Assembly: GCA_902766255.1 (NCBI GenBank)
Contig: CACXCS010000094.1
Location: 1-37,113, forward strand
Direction of reading: 5' to 3'
DNA length: 37,113 nt
DNA from: an uncultured Bacteroidia bacterium
Lineage (GTDB): Bacteria > Bacteroidota > Bacteroidia > Bacteroidales > UBA932
The notes beneath the pieces are model-generated. The model did no database searches. It was given only the letters and a program-made list of their open reading frames with translations, and had not been told where the DNA came from. The stretch's first letter is position 1. Every line of letters begins with the position of its first letter. The translations under genes were made by a program, and so were the position numbers. This document shows positions 1 to 6,981 of the stretch, one piece after another.

Positions 1-70
1 TAAGTTCGTCTTTTGTTGCCGGCCATGGAGCATCGTCCAGGCTGCTGGCTAATTCAAGTGTCCAATACAT
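1..70 (-). CDS. N-terminal fragment of a small DUF2795-like protein (runs off the window)
   Basis: The minus strand from position 70 reads ATG and then codes for MYWTLELASSLDDAPWPATK and a few more residues before the window edge. This opening resembles a short acidic protein conserved in Bacteroidales and usually labelled DUF2795, whose function I do not know. Only about 23 codons are visible. The gene is divergent from folE across an 79-bp gap. The family label is from memory of the N-terminal pattern; the reading frame itself is clear. Confidence 0.6.
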   Translation of the reverse strand, partial: MYWTLELASSLDDAPWPATKDEL

Positions 71-137
71 AGTGTCAAACAATTAGCGTTTAGGCCGCAA
101 AGATATAAAATTATTCTTAAGTGCAAATATTTTTGAG

Positions 138-145
138 TACTTTTG
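138..145 (+). promoter_or_regulatory. folE -7 promoter element TACTTTTG
   Basis: This is an exact match to the Bacteroidota -7 consensus TAnnTTTG. It ends only 4 nt before the folE ATG at 150, so transcription would begin about 1-2 nt before the start codon and the mRNA would be nearly leaderless. No clear TTTG -33 element is visible at the expected distance. Confidence 0.55.
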
Positions 146-149
146 CAGT

Positions 150-737
150 ATGAGTTATACAAAGGAAGAAATTTATTCTCCGGAAACCACCGCCCAAATA
201 GCCGGGCATGTCAAGGAAATCCTCCGGCTGCTGGGCGAGGATCCCAGCCGCGAGGGCTTGCTCAAAACCCCCGAGCGCGTAGCCAAGGCCCTGCAGTTCA
301 CCACTAAAGGATACCACGAGGACGGCGCCCAGATTATACGCAAGGCCATCTTTGAAGAAAAATACCAGCAGATGGTACTGGTCAAGAGCATCGATCTGTA
401 CAGTACCTGCGAGCACCACATGATGCCCTTCATCGGCAAGTGCCATGTGGCCTACATTCCCAACGGAAAAATCACGGGGCTGAGCAAAATAGCCCGCGTA
501 GTGGAAACTTACGCCCGGCGACTGCAGGTTCAGGAGAGGCTCACCGTTCAGATCCGCGATTGTATCCAGGAGGCGCTCCACCCTCTGGGCGTAGCCGTAG
601 TAATTGAGGCCAATCACACATGCATGCAGCTTCGCGGAGTCGAAAAGGCCAACGCGGTAACAACGACCTCCGCATTCAGCGGGGCCTTCCTCAACTCGTC
701 CAGGACAAGGAACGAGTTCCTCAACTTAATCCGATAA
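150..737 (+). CDS. folE: GTP cyclohydrolase I (FolE)
   Basis: FolE converts GTP to 7,8-dihydroneopterin triphosphate, the first step of tetrahydrofolate and pterin synthesis, in the cytosol. The 195-residue protein has the zinc-site motif CEHH at residues 87-90 and the third cysteine in HTCMQLRG at about 155-162. It also has the conserved GLSK segment (110-113) and QVQERLT (126-132). The length is normal for a bacterial type I enzyme. The ATG at 150 gives a family-typical N-terminus, and a -7 box lies 4 nt upstream. Its last 12 bases overlap the end of the convergent HAD gene. Family assignment is secure. Confidence 0.96.
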   Translation: MSYTKEEIYSPETTAQIAGHVKEILRLLGEDPSREGLLKTPERVAKALQFTTKGYHEDGAQIIRKAIFEEKYQQMVLVKSIDLYSTCEHHMMPFIGKCHVAYIPNGKITGLSKIARVVETYARRLQVQERLTVQIRDCIQEALHPLGVAVVIEANHTCMQLRGVEKANAVTTTSAFSGAFLNSSRTRNEFLNLIR

Positions 738-1568
738 ACGCGACAGGCGTTCCAGCTCGCAGTCAGCCTTGATCTTGTCGATGATGGCGCACACGACCTT
801 GAATGTGCGGGACTGCGGCGTGTACACGGCCGGCGTAGCGAATGCCACTCTCCCCTGCCTTTTCAGCTTGAGGGCAGAGGCACGCTTCTTTTCCGACGAG
901 GGATCGTAAACGGCGATGGAATTGCCTCCGAACATCCCCACAATCTTCATGCAGGGAACATCTGTCTCTCCGTCCCCGAAATAGATCATGTGAGAGAAAG
1001 GAATGCGCTTCTTGTCATCGGCAATGGATGCGTTAACCCGCTTATTGTCACGGGAGCTGAAAATACCTTTCGAGATTTTAAACAGGAACTGAGTCTTTGC
1101 AGTATAATCCACTGCGATACCCGGCCACTCGGCCTCGCCATTGCCGTCATAGATGAAAGATCCGGCAAATATATGCTTGAACTCACCGGCTATTGTAGAG
1201 CCTTCGATAATCTCTTTGAGTCCGCTGGAATTAATATAGTGCTCAATGCGCACGCCATGCTCGCGTCCGTATTCGTTAACCAGTGAAAACCACTCCTTTA
1301 CGCCGTCAAAAAGCTCGATATGAGCGCCGAAACGACGCATATCTTGACGCCTGAGCTTAATACCCTGGCGATGGGCTTCGTCAAACATTAACTTCATGTA
1401 AGACAGCACATTAGATGCGTCCTGCCCGATAGCGATACTGTCGCTCATGCGCCAAAATTCCTCGGGTGTGGAGCCCACTGCCTGGATAAAGCCGAACTCT
1501 TGCATATTTCCCGGCGACAAGGTGCCGTCGAAGTCGTAAATAAGTGCAACTATGGGTTTTTTCTTCAT
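726..1568 (-). CDS. HAD-superfamily phosphatase, PSP-like
   Basis: This is a 280-residue haloacid-dehalogenase-superfamily protein and probably a soluble phosphatase. The nucleophile motif DFDGT is at residues 12-16 and the metal-binding motif GDGETD at 198-203. A long insertion after motif I (about 20-110) suggests a helical C1-type cap, as in phosphoserine-phosphatase-like enzymes. I chose the ATG at 1568 because the protein then begins [16 protein letters not shown], directly before motif I. An upstream in-frame ATG at 1706 would run into the divergent synthetase gene. The substrate cannot be read from sequence. It overlaps the folE stop by 12 bp. Confidence 0.85.
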   Translation of the reverse strand: MKKKPIVALIYDFDGTLSPGNMQEFGFIQAVGSTPEEFWRMSDSIAIGQDASNVLSYMKLMFDEAHRQGIKLRRQDMRRFGAHIELFDGVKEWFSLVNEYGREHGVRIEHYINSSGLKEIIEGSTIAGEFKHIFAGSFIYDGNGEAEWPGIAVDYTAKTQFLFKISKGIFSSRDNKRVNASIADDKKRIPFSHMIYFGDGETDVPCMKIVGMFGGNSIAVYDPSSEKKRASALKLKRQGRVAFATPAVYTPQSRTFKVVCAIIDKIKADCELERLSRLSD

Positions 1569-1638
1569 AATTTTCGCCCCAAATATTGATAATTCGCCAC
1601 AAATATCGCAATTATTCACCACATACGCACACGCCCGA

Positions 1639-1669
1639 TTGCAAAAAACAACGTGCCGCCCTACATTTG
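1639..1669 (+). promoter_or_regulatory. Promoter of the acyl-CoA synthetase gene
   Basis: TACATTTG at 1662-1669 matches the TAnnTTTG -7 element exactly. A TTG at 1639-1641 lies 20 nt upstream, in the -33 position. The start codon is at 1699, giving a leader of about 26 nt. The element sits in the 130-bp gap shared with the divergent HAD gene. On the minus strand I see only 7-of-8 matches near 1575 and 1600. Confidence 0.6.
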
Positions 1670-1698
1670 TTCCCGAAAAACCAAAAACCAACATAATA

Positions 1699-3345
1699 AT
1701 GCCCAATTATCCTCATTACCTGGAGCGTTTGCAGAATGCAACACGCAAATTCTGGGACAAGTCCGCACTCAACAGCATAGGCGGCGATTCCTTCACTTAC
1801 GGCCAGATGGCCACCCAAATCGAAAAATTTCACCTTGTATTTGACAAGCTCGGCTTCAAGAAAGGCGACAAAATCGCCCTCTACGCCCGCAACGGCGCAC
1901 GCTGGGGAATGTCTTACATGGCAGTAAATACTTACGAAACCGTCATTGTGCCCCTTCTGGCCGACTTCACCCCCGAGAATGCCTCTTTCCTTGTCAACCA
2001 TTCCGAGAGCATCGCTCTGTTTACCAACGCCGACAAGTGGGCCAAGATGGATCTCGCCAAGATGCCCCTGCTGCGCATAGCAATCAATATTGATGACTGG
2101 AGCTGTCTCTGGGCCAAAGACGAAGAAACCAAGGCCGTATACTCTTCAATGGACGAAATGTTCTATGAGAAATGGCAGGACGGCTACGGTCCCGACAACG
2201 TGGTATTCCCCACGGACAACTGGGAAGACCTTTCAACCATCAGCTACACTTCAGGCTCCACCGGCGACCCCAAGGGCGTAATGCTCACCTACCATAATTT
2301 CAGCGCCAATGTGGACTTCAGCCAGCGCAACGTACCTGCCGGTGAAAGGATGGTTTCAATGCTCCCCATGGCACACATGTACGGTCTGGTGATTGAGTTC
2401 ATCTATCCTTTGTGCAACGGTACCGCTATCTACTGGCTCGGCAAGGCCCCTACCCCGGCGACGCTGCTCAAGGCGTTCGCGGACGTGAAGCCCTACCTTC
2501 TCATTACCGTGCCCCTTGTCATGGAAAAGATCTACAAGAGCAAGGTCAAACCCACCCTGGACAAGCCGGTCGTGAAGGTGCTTCTCAAGATTCCCGGCAT
2601 CAACAATATCATCTATAAGAAAGTTAAAGACGGTCTTGTGCAGGCATTCGGCGGCGAGGTCCAGGAGTTCATCATGGGTGGCGCCCCGCTCAACCCCGAG
2701 GTGGAAAAGCTCTTCAAACGTATCAACTTCCCTTATCTTGTAGGTTACGGAATGACAGAAGCATGTCCCCTGCTGGCATACGAGCACTGGACCAAGTTCG
2801 TTCCAGGCTCCTGCGGCAAGGCTGTTGACGTAGCTACCGTACGCATCGACTCCGAAGATCCCCAGCACATCGCCGGCGAGATCCAGGCCAAAGGAGAGAA
2901 CATTACCATCGGCTATTTCAAGAATCCCGAGGCATCCGCCAACGCCTTCACCGAGGACGGCTACCTGCGCACCGGCGACCTTGGCATCATGGACAAGGAC
3001 GGTAATATCTTCATCAAAGGGCGCTCCAAGAGCATGATTCTTTCCGCCAACGGACAGAACATCTATCCTGAAGAGCTTGAGGCGATCATCAACAACCAGC
3101 CTTACGTAGCCGAATCTGTAGTAGTAGACAGGGCCGGCAAGATTGTCGCCCTGGTATACCTCGACAACGACGCTATCAGGCATGACAAACTCGACAACGA
3201 GGCGGTATCCGACATACCGGAGAAAGTCCGCATCGCAGCCAACCGCCAGCTTCCCGGTTACAGCCAGATTGCCAAGGTTGAAACCGTTCTGACGCCCTTC
3301 GAGAAGACCCCCAAGATGAGCATCAAGCGATTCCTTTACAAATAA
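1699..3345 (+). CDS. AMP-forming long-chain acyl-CoA synthetase
   Basis: This ANL-superfamily ligase probably activates a fatty acid with ATP to acyl-AMP and then acyl-CoA, at the inner face of the membrane. The 548-residue protein has the P-loop YTSGSTGDPKG at 183-193, a YGMTE motif and a YLRTGD motif in the large domain. The hinge GRSKSMILSANGQNIYPEE follows. The catalytic lysine is probably the last residue of the protein or the K in MSIKRF. I chose the ATG at 1699, since the open frame upstream overlaps the divergent gene and lacks family similarity. A strong terminator follows at 3383-3415. Chain-length preference cannot be inferred. Confidence 0.9.
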   Translation: MPNYPHYLERLQNATRKFWDKSALNSIGGDSFTYGQMATQIEKFHLVFDKLGFKKGDKIALYARNGARWGMSYMAVNTYETVIVPLLADFTPENASFLVNHSESIALFTNADKWAKMDLAKMPLLRIAINIDDWSCLWAKDEETKAVYSSMDEMFYEKWQDGYGPDNVVFPTDNWEDLSTISYTSGSTGDPKGVMLTYHNFSANVDFSQRNVPAGERMVSMLPMAHMYGLVIEFIYPLCNGTAIYWLGKAPTPATLLKAFADVKPYLLITVPLVMEKIYKSKVKPTLDKPVVKVLLKIPGINNIIYKKVKDGLVQAFGGEVQEFIMGGAPLNPEVEKLFKRINFPYLVGYGMTEACPLLAYEHWTKFVPGSCGKAVDVATVRIDSEDPQHIAGEIQAKGENITIGYFKNPEASANAFTEDGYLRTGDLGIMDKDGNIFIKGRSKSMILSANGQNIYPEELEAIINNQPYVAESVVVDRAGKIVALVYLDNDAIRHDKLDNEAVSDIPEKVRIAANRQLPGYSQIAKVETVLTPFEKTPKMSIKRFLYK

Positions 3346-3358
3346 TGACAATTTGTCA
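3346..3358. promoter_or_regulatory. Perfect inverted repeat TGACAA-T-TTGTCA upstream of htpG
   Basis: This 13-bp palindrome begins directly after the synthetase stop codon and lies 65 nt upstream of the htpG ATG. A sequence identical at 12 of 13 positions, TGACAATTTGACA, lies 13 nt upstream of lon, the other heat-shock gene in the window. In both places a TA-rich hexamer (TACAAT and TATACG) starts exactly 6 nt after the 13-mer. It is a candidate operator or alternative promoter element; the role is inferred. Confidence 0.4.
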
Positions 3359-3382
3359 CTGGAATACAATTTGAGTTTATTC

Positions 3383-3415
3383 AACCGGCCCCCGCAAAAG
3401 GGCCGGTTAATTTTT
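3383..3415 (+). terminator. Rho-independent terminator after the acyl-CoA synthetase gene
   Basis: AACCGGCCC at 3383-3391 pairs perfectly with GGGCCGGTT at 3400-3408 around an 8-nt loop, followed by AATTTTT. The 9-bp GC-rich stem and T-run are classical. The T-run also makes a 7-of-8 match to the -7 element (AATTTTTG, 3409-3416) 7 nt before the htpG ATG. Confidence 0.88.
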
Positions 3416-3423
3416 GTATTATT

Positions 3424-5280
3424 ATGGCAAACACTAAAGGACAAATCGGAGTAACTACCGAAAACATTTTTCCGGTAATCAAGCAATTCCTCTACAGCGA
3501 CCACGAAATATTCCTGCGCGAACTTGTCGCCAACGCAGTCGACGCCGACCAGAAACTGAAGGCCCTCGCCTCGGCAGGCACTTTCAAAGGCGAAACCGGC
3601 GAACTGAAAGTGCAGATTGAGCTGAACGAAAAAAAGAAAACCCTGAGCATTACCGACAACGGCATAGGTATGACCGCCGACGAGGTCGACCGCTACATAA
3701 ACCAGATTGCCTTCTCCAGCGCTGGAGAGTTCCTCGAGAAATATAAGGACCAAACAAACATCATAGGTCATTTCGGACTTGGATTCTACTCTGCCTTCAT
3801 GGTGTCAAAGAAGGTCACCATCGATTCACTCAGTTGGCAGGAAGGCGCCGAGGCAGTGCAGTGGAGCTGCGACGGCACGCCCGAATTCACAATGGGCAAA
3901 GGAAAGAAAGACGAGCGCGGCACCACGGTAACCCTGTATCTCGACGACGAAAGCGCCGAAGAGTTCGGCACCAAGGGTAAAATCCGCAGCCTGCTGGACA
4001 AATACTGCAAGTTCATGCCCGTTCCCGTAGTATTCGGAAAGAAAACCGAGTGGAAGGACGGAAAAAACGTAGAAACCGACCAGGACGATGTGGTCAACAG
4101 CATCGAGCCCATCTGGACCAAGGCCCCCTCAGAGCTCAAAGATGAGGACTATCTCAATTTCTACAAGGCCCTCTACCCCATGGAAGAGGAGCCCATGTTC
4201 TGGATTCACCTCAACGTGGACTACCCGTTCACCCTCACCGGAGTGCTGTACTTCCCTAAGATAAAGGAGCGCATGGCCATCGACCGCAACAAGATTCAGC
4301 TCTATTGCAACCAGATGTTCGTCACCGACCATGTAGACAACATCGTTCCCGATTTCCTCACGCTGCTGCATGGCGTGATCGACTCCCCCGACATCCCCCT
4401 CAACGTCAGCCGCAGCTATCTCCAGAGTGACGCAAACGTCAAGAAGATAAGCACATACATCACCAAGAAAGTGGCCGACAGGCTCGAGGAGATTTTCAAA
4501 GAGCAGCGCAGCCAGTTCGAACAGAAGTGGGACAACATCAAACTGTTCATCGAGTATGGTATGCTCTCCGACGAGAAGTTCTGCGAGCGTGCCATGAACT
4601 TCGCCCTCTTCAAGAACACCGAGGGCAAGTATTTCCCTTACGAGGACTACCGAAAGGGCATCGAGGAAAACCAGACCGACAAGGATAAGAAAGTCGTTTA
4701 CCTTTACGCTACCGACACTGACGCCCAGTATGCCGGTATCGAAGCCGCAAAGAACCTGGGGTACGATGTGCTGCTGATGGACTGCGAGCTCGACAGCCAC
4801 CTGGTCAACATGCTAGAGCAGAAGCTGAAGGATGCGCGCTTTGCAAGGATCGACAGCGACACGCCAGACAACCTCATCCCCAAAGAAGAAAAAGTCAAGC
4901 CCGAAATGAGCGACGGCGACAAAAAGGCCTTGGAAGAGCTGTTCAAAGGTGCTCTCCCCAAGGGGAACGAATACACTGTTGAGCCTGTGAACCTAGGTCC
5001 TGATTCGGCGCCCGTGGTGCTGACTCAGAGCGAGTTCATGCGCCGCTGGCGCGAAATGAGCGCCCTTGGAGGCGGCATGAACTTCTACGGCTCCATGCCG
5101 GAAGCATACGACGTAAAAGTCAATATGGAGAACCCCGTCATCGCAAAGATCTGGGCCGACAAAGAAGGCACTTCCGACTTGCTCAGGCAAGTCGTTGACC
5201 TGGCGCTGCTGGGCAAAGGCATGCTCAAGGGCAAAGCCCTGGCAGAATTCATTGCAAGAAGCGAAAAATTACTGGGTTAA
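3424..5280 (+). CDS. htpG: Hsp90-family chaperone HtpG
   Basis: HtpG is the bacterial Hsp90, an ATP-driven dimeric cytosolic chaperone that remodels client proteins under stress. The GHKL ATPase domain shows FLRELVANAVD (30-40, with catalytic Glu33 and Asn37), DNGIGM (78-83) and GHFGLGFYS (115-123). The middle domain follows, with the conserved RNKIQLYCNQMFVTD stretch. The protein has 618 residues, close to E. coli HtpG (624) but shorter than the roughly 680 I recall for Bacteroides versions. The ATG at 3424 gives the expected N-terminus. It is likely a single-gene unit, because a terminator separates it from the gene upstream and rplY has its own promoter. Confidence 0.96.
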   Translation: MANTKGQIGVTTENIFPVIKQFLYSDHEIFLRELVANAVDADQKLKALASAGTFKGETGELKVQIELNEKKKTLSITDNGIGMTADEVDRYINQIAFSSAGEFLEKYKDQTNIIGHFGLGFYSAFMVSKKVTIDSLSWQEGAEAVQWSCDGTPEFTMGKGKKDERGTTVTLYLDDESAEEFGTKGKIRSLLDKYCKFMPVPVVFGKKTEWKDGKNVETDQDDVVNSIEPIWTKAPSELKDEDYLNFYKALYPMEEEPMFWIHLNVDYPFTLTGVLYFPKIKERMAIDRNKIQLYCNQMFVTDHVDNIVPDFLTLLHGVIDSPDIPLNVSRSYLQSDANVKKISTYITKKVADRLEEIFKEQRSQFEQKWDNIKLFIEYGMLSDEKFCERAMNFALFKNTEGKYFPYEDYRKGIEENQTDKDKKVVYLYATDTDAQYAGIEAAKNLGYDVLLMDCELDSHLVNMLEQKLKDARFARIDSDTPDNLIPKEEKVKPEMSDGDKKALEELFKGALPKGNEYTVEPVNLGPDSAPVVLTQSEFMRRWREMSALGGGMNFYGSMPEAYDVKVNMENPVIAKIWADKEGTSDLLRQVVDLALLGKGMLKGKALAEFIARSEKLLG

Positions 5281-5305
5281 GCCTTTCAAAACCAAAATTT
5301 CTGCT

Positions 5306-5313
5306 TATATTTG
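5306..5313 (+). promoter_or_regulatory. rplY -7 promoter element TATATTTG
   Basis: An exact TAnnTTTG match lies 85 nt upstream of the rplY ATG. TTTC at 5284-5287, about 18 nt upstream, could serve as a weak -33 element. Transcription from here would create a leader of about 80 nt, unusually long for this window. Confidence 0.6.
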
Positions 5314-5325
5314 CGCCCGCATTTT

Positions 5326-5370
5326 AAAACCCATGGGTTTTGGTGCAATGGGTCCCGGTTGATTCCGGGA
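5326..5370 (+). promoter_or_regulatory. Structured 5' leader of rplY
   Basis: The leader contains the perfect 16-bp palindrome AAAACCCATGGGTTTT (5326-5341). As RNA, ACCCAT (5329-5334) can pair with ATGGGT (5348-5353) around a 13-nt loop. A second hairpin TCCCGG/CCGGGA (5353-5358 with 5365-5370, 6-nt loop) follows at once. Two adjacent hairpins before a ribosomal-protein gene suggest a regulatory leader, perhaps autogenous. This is inference from folding by eye. Confidence 0.4.
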
Positions 5371-5398
5371 TGAGTAACACATTTTAAACATTACAAAA

Positions 5399-5974
5399 AT
5401 GCAGCATTTTGAACTTCAGGGCCAGGTCCGCGAAGCGGCCGGCAAAGCGGCTCTCAAAGCCATCCGCAAGCAGGGTCTCGTGCCTTGCAACCTCTATGGT
5501 TGCGGTGTCAAAGACATCCTTTTCACAGTTAACGCCAAAGACCTCAAGGCCGTCACCGATACGCCCAAGGCTTATATCATCGACCTCAAACTCGATAATG
5601 GCAAGCAGTACAACGCCGTGCTCCACGAGCTCCAGTGGCATCCCGTCACCGACGTTTGCCTGCACGTTGATTTCCTTGCAGTCAACGACAGCAAGCCTAT
5701 CAACATCCAGGTCCCTCTCGTGATCACCGGACATGCAGTCGGTGTGCAGCAGGGTGGTAAGTTCTACCAGAACGCCCGCAGCATCCGCGTTTGCGCCACC
5801 ATGGCTAACCTCCCCGACGAGGTTACTGTCGACATCACCAGCCTTGGCCTGGACAAGCGCATCAAGGCCGGCGACATCAAGCTTGACAAGGTTGCCGTCA
5901 CCACCGACAAGGACGCTATCATCTGCGGCGTGAAGACCACCCGCAACACCGTGGTAAGCTCCGAGGAGGCTTAA
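5399..5974 (+). CDS. rplY: 50S ribosomal protein L25 / general stress protein Ctc
   Basis: bL25 binds 5S rRNA in the large ribosomal subunit. The 191-residue protein is the two-domain CTC form, with an N-terminal L25-like beta-barrel (about 1-95) and a C-terminal TL5-type domain (about 96-185). The opening MQHFELQGQVRE and the pattern RKQGLVPCNLYG are typical of the 5S-binding domain. It is followed after 2 nt by pth, a pairing common in bacteria, so the two are probably co-transcribed from the promoter at 5306. Confidence 0.93.
   Translation: MQHFELQGQVREAAGKAALKAIRKQGLVPCNLYGCGVKDILFTVNAKDLKAVTDTPKAYIIDLKLDNGKQYNAVLHELQWHPVTDVCLHVDFLAVNDSKPINIQVPLVITGHAVGVQQGGKFYQNARSIRVCATMANLPDEVTVDITSLGLDKRIKAGDIKLDKVAVTTDKDAIICGVKTTRNTVVSSEEA
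5963..5969 (+). promoter_or_regulatory. Shine-Dalgarno-like GAGGAGG before pth
   Basis: GAGGAGG lies inside the last rplY codons, 7 nt before the pth GTG start. Bacteroidota genes usually lack Shine-Dalgarno sequences and their ribosomes are reported to hide the anti-SD, so a strong match is uncommon. It also encodes the rplY C-terminal SEEA residues, so it may be coincidental. Confidence 0.35.
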
Positions 5975-5976
5975 AA

Positions 5977-6579
5977 GTGGCCGACAAGAGTTACCTGGTG
6001 GCCGGACTCGGCAACATAGGTGCCGAATATGCCGGGACCAGGCATAACATTGGATTCATCGTATTGGACGCCTGGGCTCAGGCGTCCAATATTTCGTTTG
6101 AAGACAAACGTTATGGCGCCATGGCCTCCGAAAGCGTCAAGGGGCGTACCTTCCACCTGCTCAAGCCATCGACGTACATGAACCTCAGCGGTAATGCCAT
6201 ACGCTACTGGCTGTCCGAGCTGGACATTCCACTGGAAAACCTCATCGTCATCTGCGACGACATCAATCTCCCTTTCGGAACCATCCGCATGCGAATGAAC
6301 GGCAGTGACGGCGGCCATAACGGACTCCGCAATATCGAAGATCTTCTGGAAACCAGGCAATACGCGCGCATACGCGTGGGCGTCGGGCACGATTTCTATG
6401 AAGGTGGCCAGATAGGCTTTGTCCTGGGGCATTTTTCCCTCGACCAGTTGCCTGAGCTTCCAGCCATAACTGATAAAGTCATATCGGGCGTCAAGACTTG
6501 GGCCCTGGCCGGCGGGCAGATGGCGATGACATTGCTCAATACCAAGCCAAAAGATGTGGAAAATCCACCAAGTCAATAA
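5977..6579 (+). CDS. pth: Peptidyl-tRNA hydrolase
   Basis: Pth cleaves peptidyl-tRNA released from stalled ribosomes, recycling tRNA in the cytosol. The 200-residue protein has GLGN (Asn13), the catalytic histidine in RHNIGF (His23), PSTYMNLSG (Asn69), the aspartate in CDDINLP (Asp94) and GGHNGLRN (Asn115). These correspond to the known active-site residues of the family. The start is GTG at 5977, 2 nt after the rplY stop, because no ATG lies upstream in frame before that stop. Co-transcription with rplY is likely. Confidence 0.95.
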   Translation: MADKSYLVAGLGNIGAEYAGTRHNIGFIVLDAWAQASNISFEDKRYGAMASESVKGRTFHLLKPSTYMNLSGNAIRYWLSELDIPLENLIVICDDINLPFGTIRMRMNGSDGGHNGLRNIEDLLETRQYARIRVGVGHDFYEGGQIGFVLGHFSLDQLPELPAITDKVISGVKTWALAGGQMAMTLLNTKPKDVENPPSQ

Positions 6580-6677
6580 GTTATTTTTATTTTTAATTGT
6601 TATTTGAAAATAATTTTTTATATTGCGAAGGTTTTTTGAATATAATACACCAAAACAATTTTAATACTATTTTTCTT

Positions 6678-6854
6678 ATGAAAGCACTTGTAGAAAAAAT
6701 CAACGCCAACATTGAGGCATTCAAAGTTAATGCAGAGGCTCAGCTCGTCAAGGGTAACAAAGCTGCCGGCGCCCGCGCCCGTAAAGCCGCTCTCGAGCTT
6801 ATGAAGGATCTCAAGGAATTCCGCAAGATTTCCGTAGGCGAAGCAAAAAAATAA
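6678..6854 (+). CDS. Histone H1-like (Hc1-family) small basic protein
   Basis: This 58-residue lysine- and alanine-rich protein matches the short Bacteroidota family annotated as histone H1-like or Hc1. The hallmark is the central KGNKAAGARARKAALEL segment followed by KDLKEFRKIS. Such proteins are thought to bind and condense DNA, though those of Bacteroidota are poorly studied. I chose the ATG at 6678 because the frame upstream is AT-rich non-coding sequence with no family similarity. It stands alone, preceded by about 98 bp of very AT-rich DNA and followed by a terminator at 6931-6963. Confidence 0.8.
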   Translation: MKALVEKINANIEAFKVNAEAQLVKGNKAAGARARKAALELMKDLKEFRKISVGEAKK

Positions 6855-6930
6855 TTTTTTTTTGTTTTTGATGCAACGTTTCTAAAACCTTATGCATCTA
6901 TATAGCAGGTTTAGGTTTTAGTACACGTTT

Positions 6931-6963
6931 AAAGGTCGGGAGCCGCGAGGTTACCGGCCTTTT
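6931..6963 (+). terminator. Probable terminator after the Hc1-like gene
   Basis: AAAGGTCGG (6931-6939) pairs with CCGGCCTTT (6954-6962), with one G-U pair, around a 14-nt loop, and ends in TTTT. The rest of the gap 6855-6981 holds a T-rich run and an inverted repeat GATGCA/TGCATC (starting near 6878 and ending near 6898). I see no clear promoter for the following gene in it. Confidence 0.6.
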
Positions 6964-6981
6964 GCATCTGAACTTTTTACT

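Noticed and set aside
1569-1706. Upstream ATG starts for the HAD protein (1706) and the acyl-CoA synthetase (1552)
   Set aside because: Both extensions run through the shared intergenic promoter region and add residues without family similarity.
2356-3771. Long minus-strand open frame (471 codons) opposite the acyl-CoA synthetase and htpG
   Set aside because: It crosses two well-supported plus-strand genes and a terminator, has no recognisable motif, and its residues mirror the codon pattern of the opposite strand.
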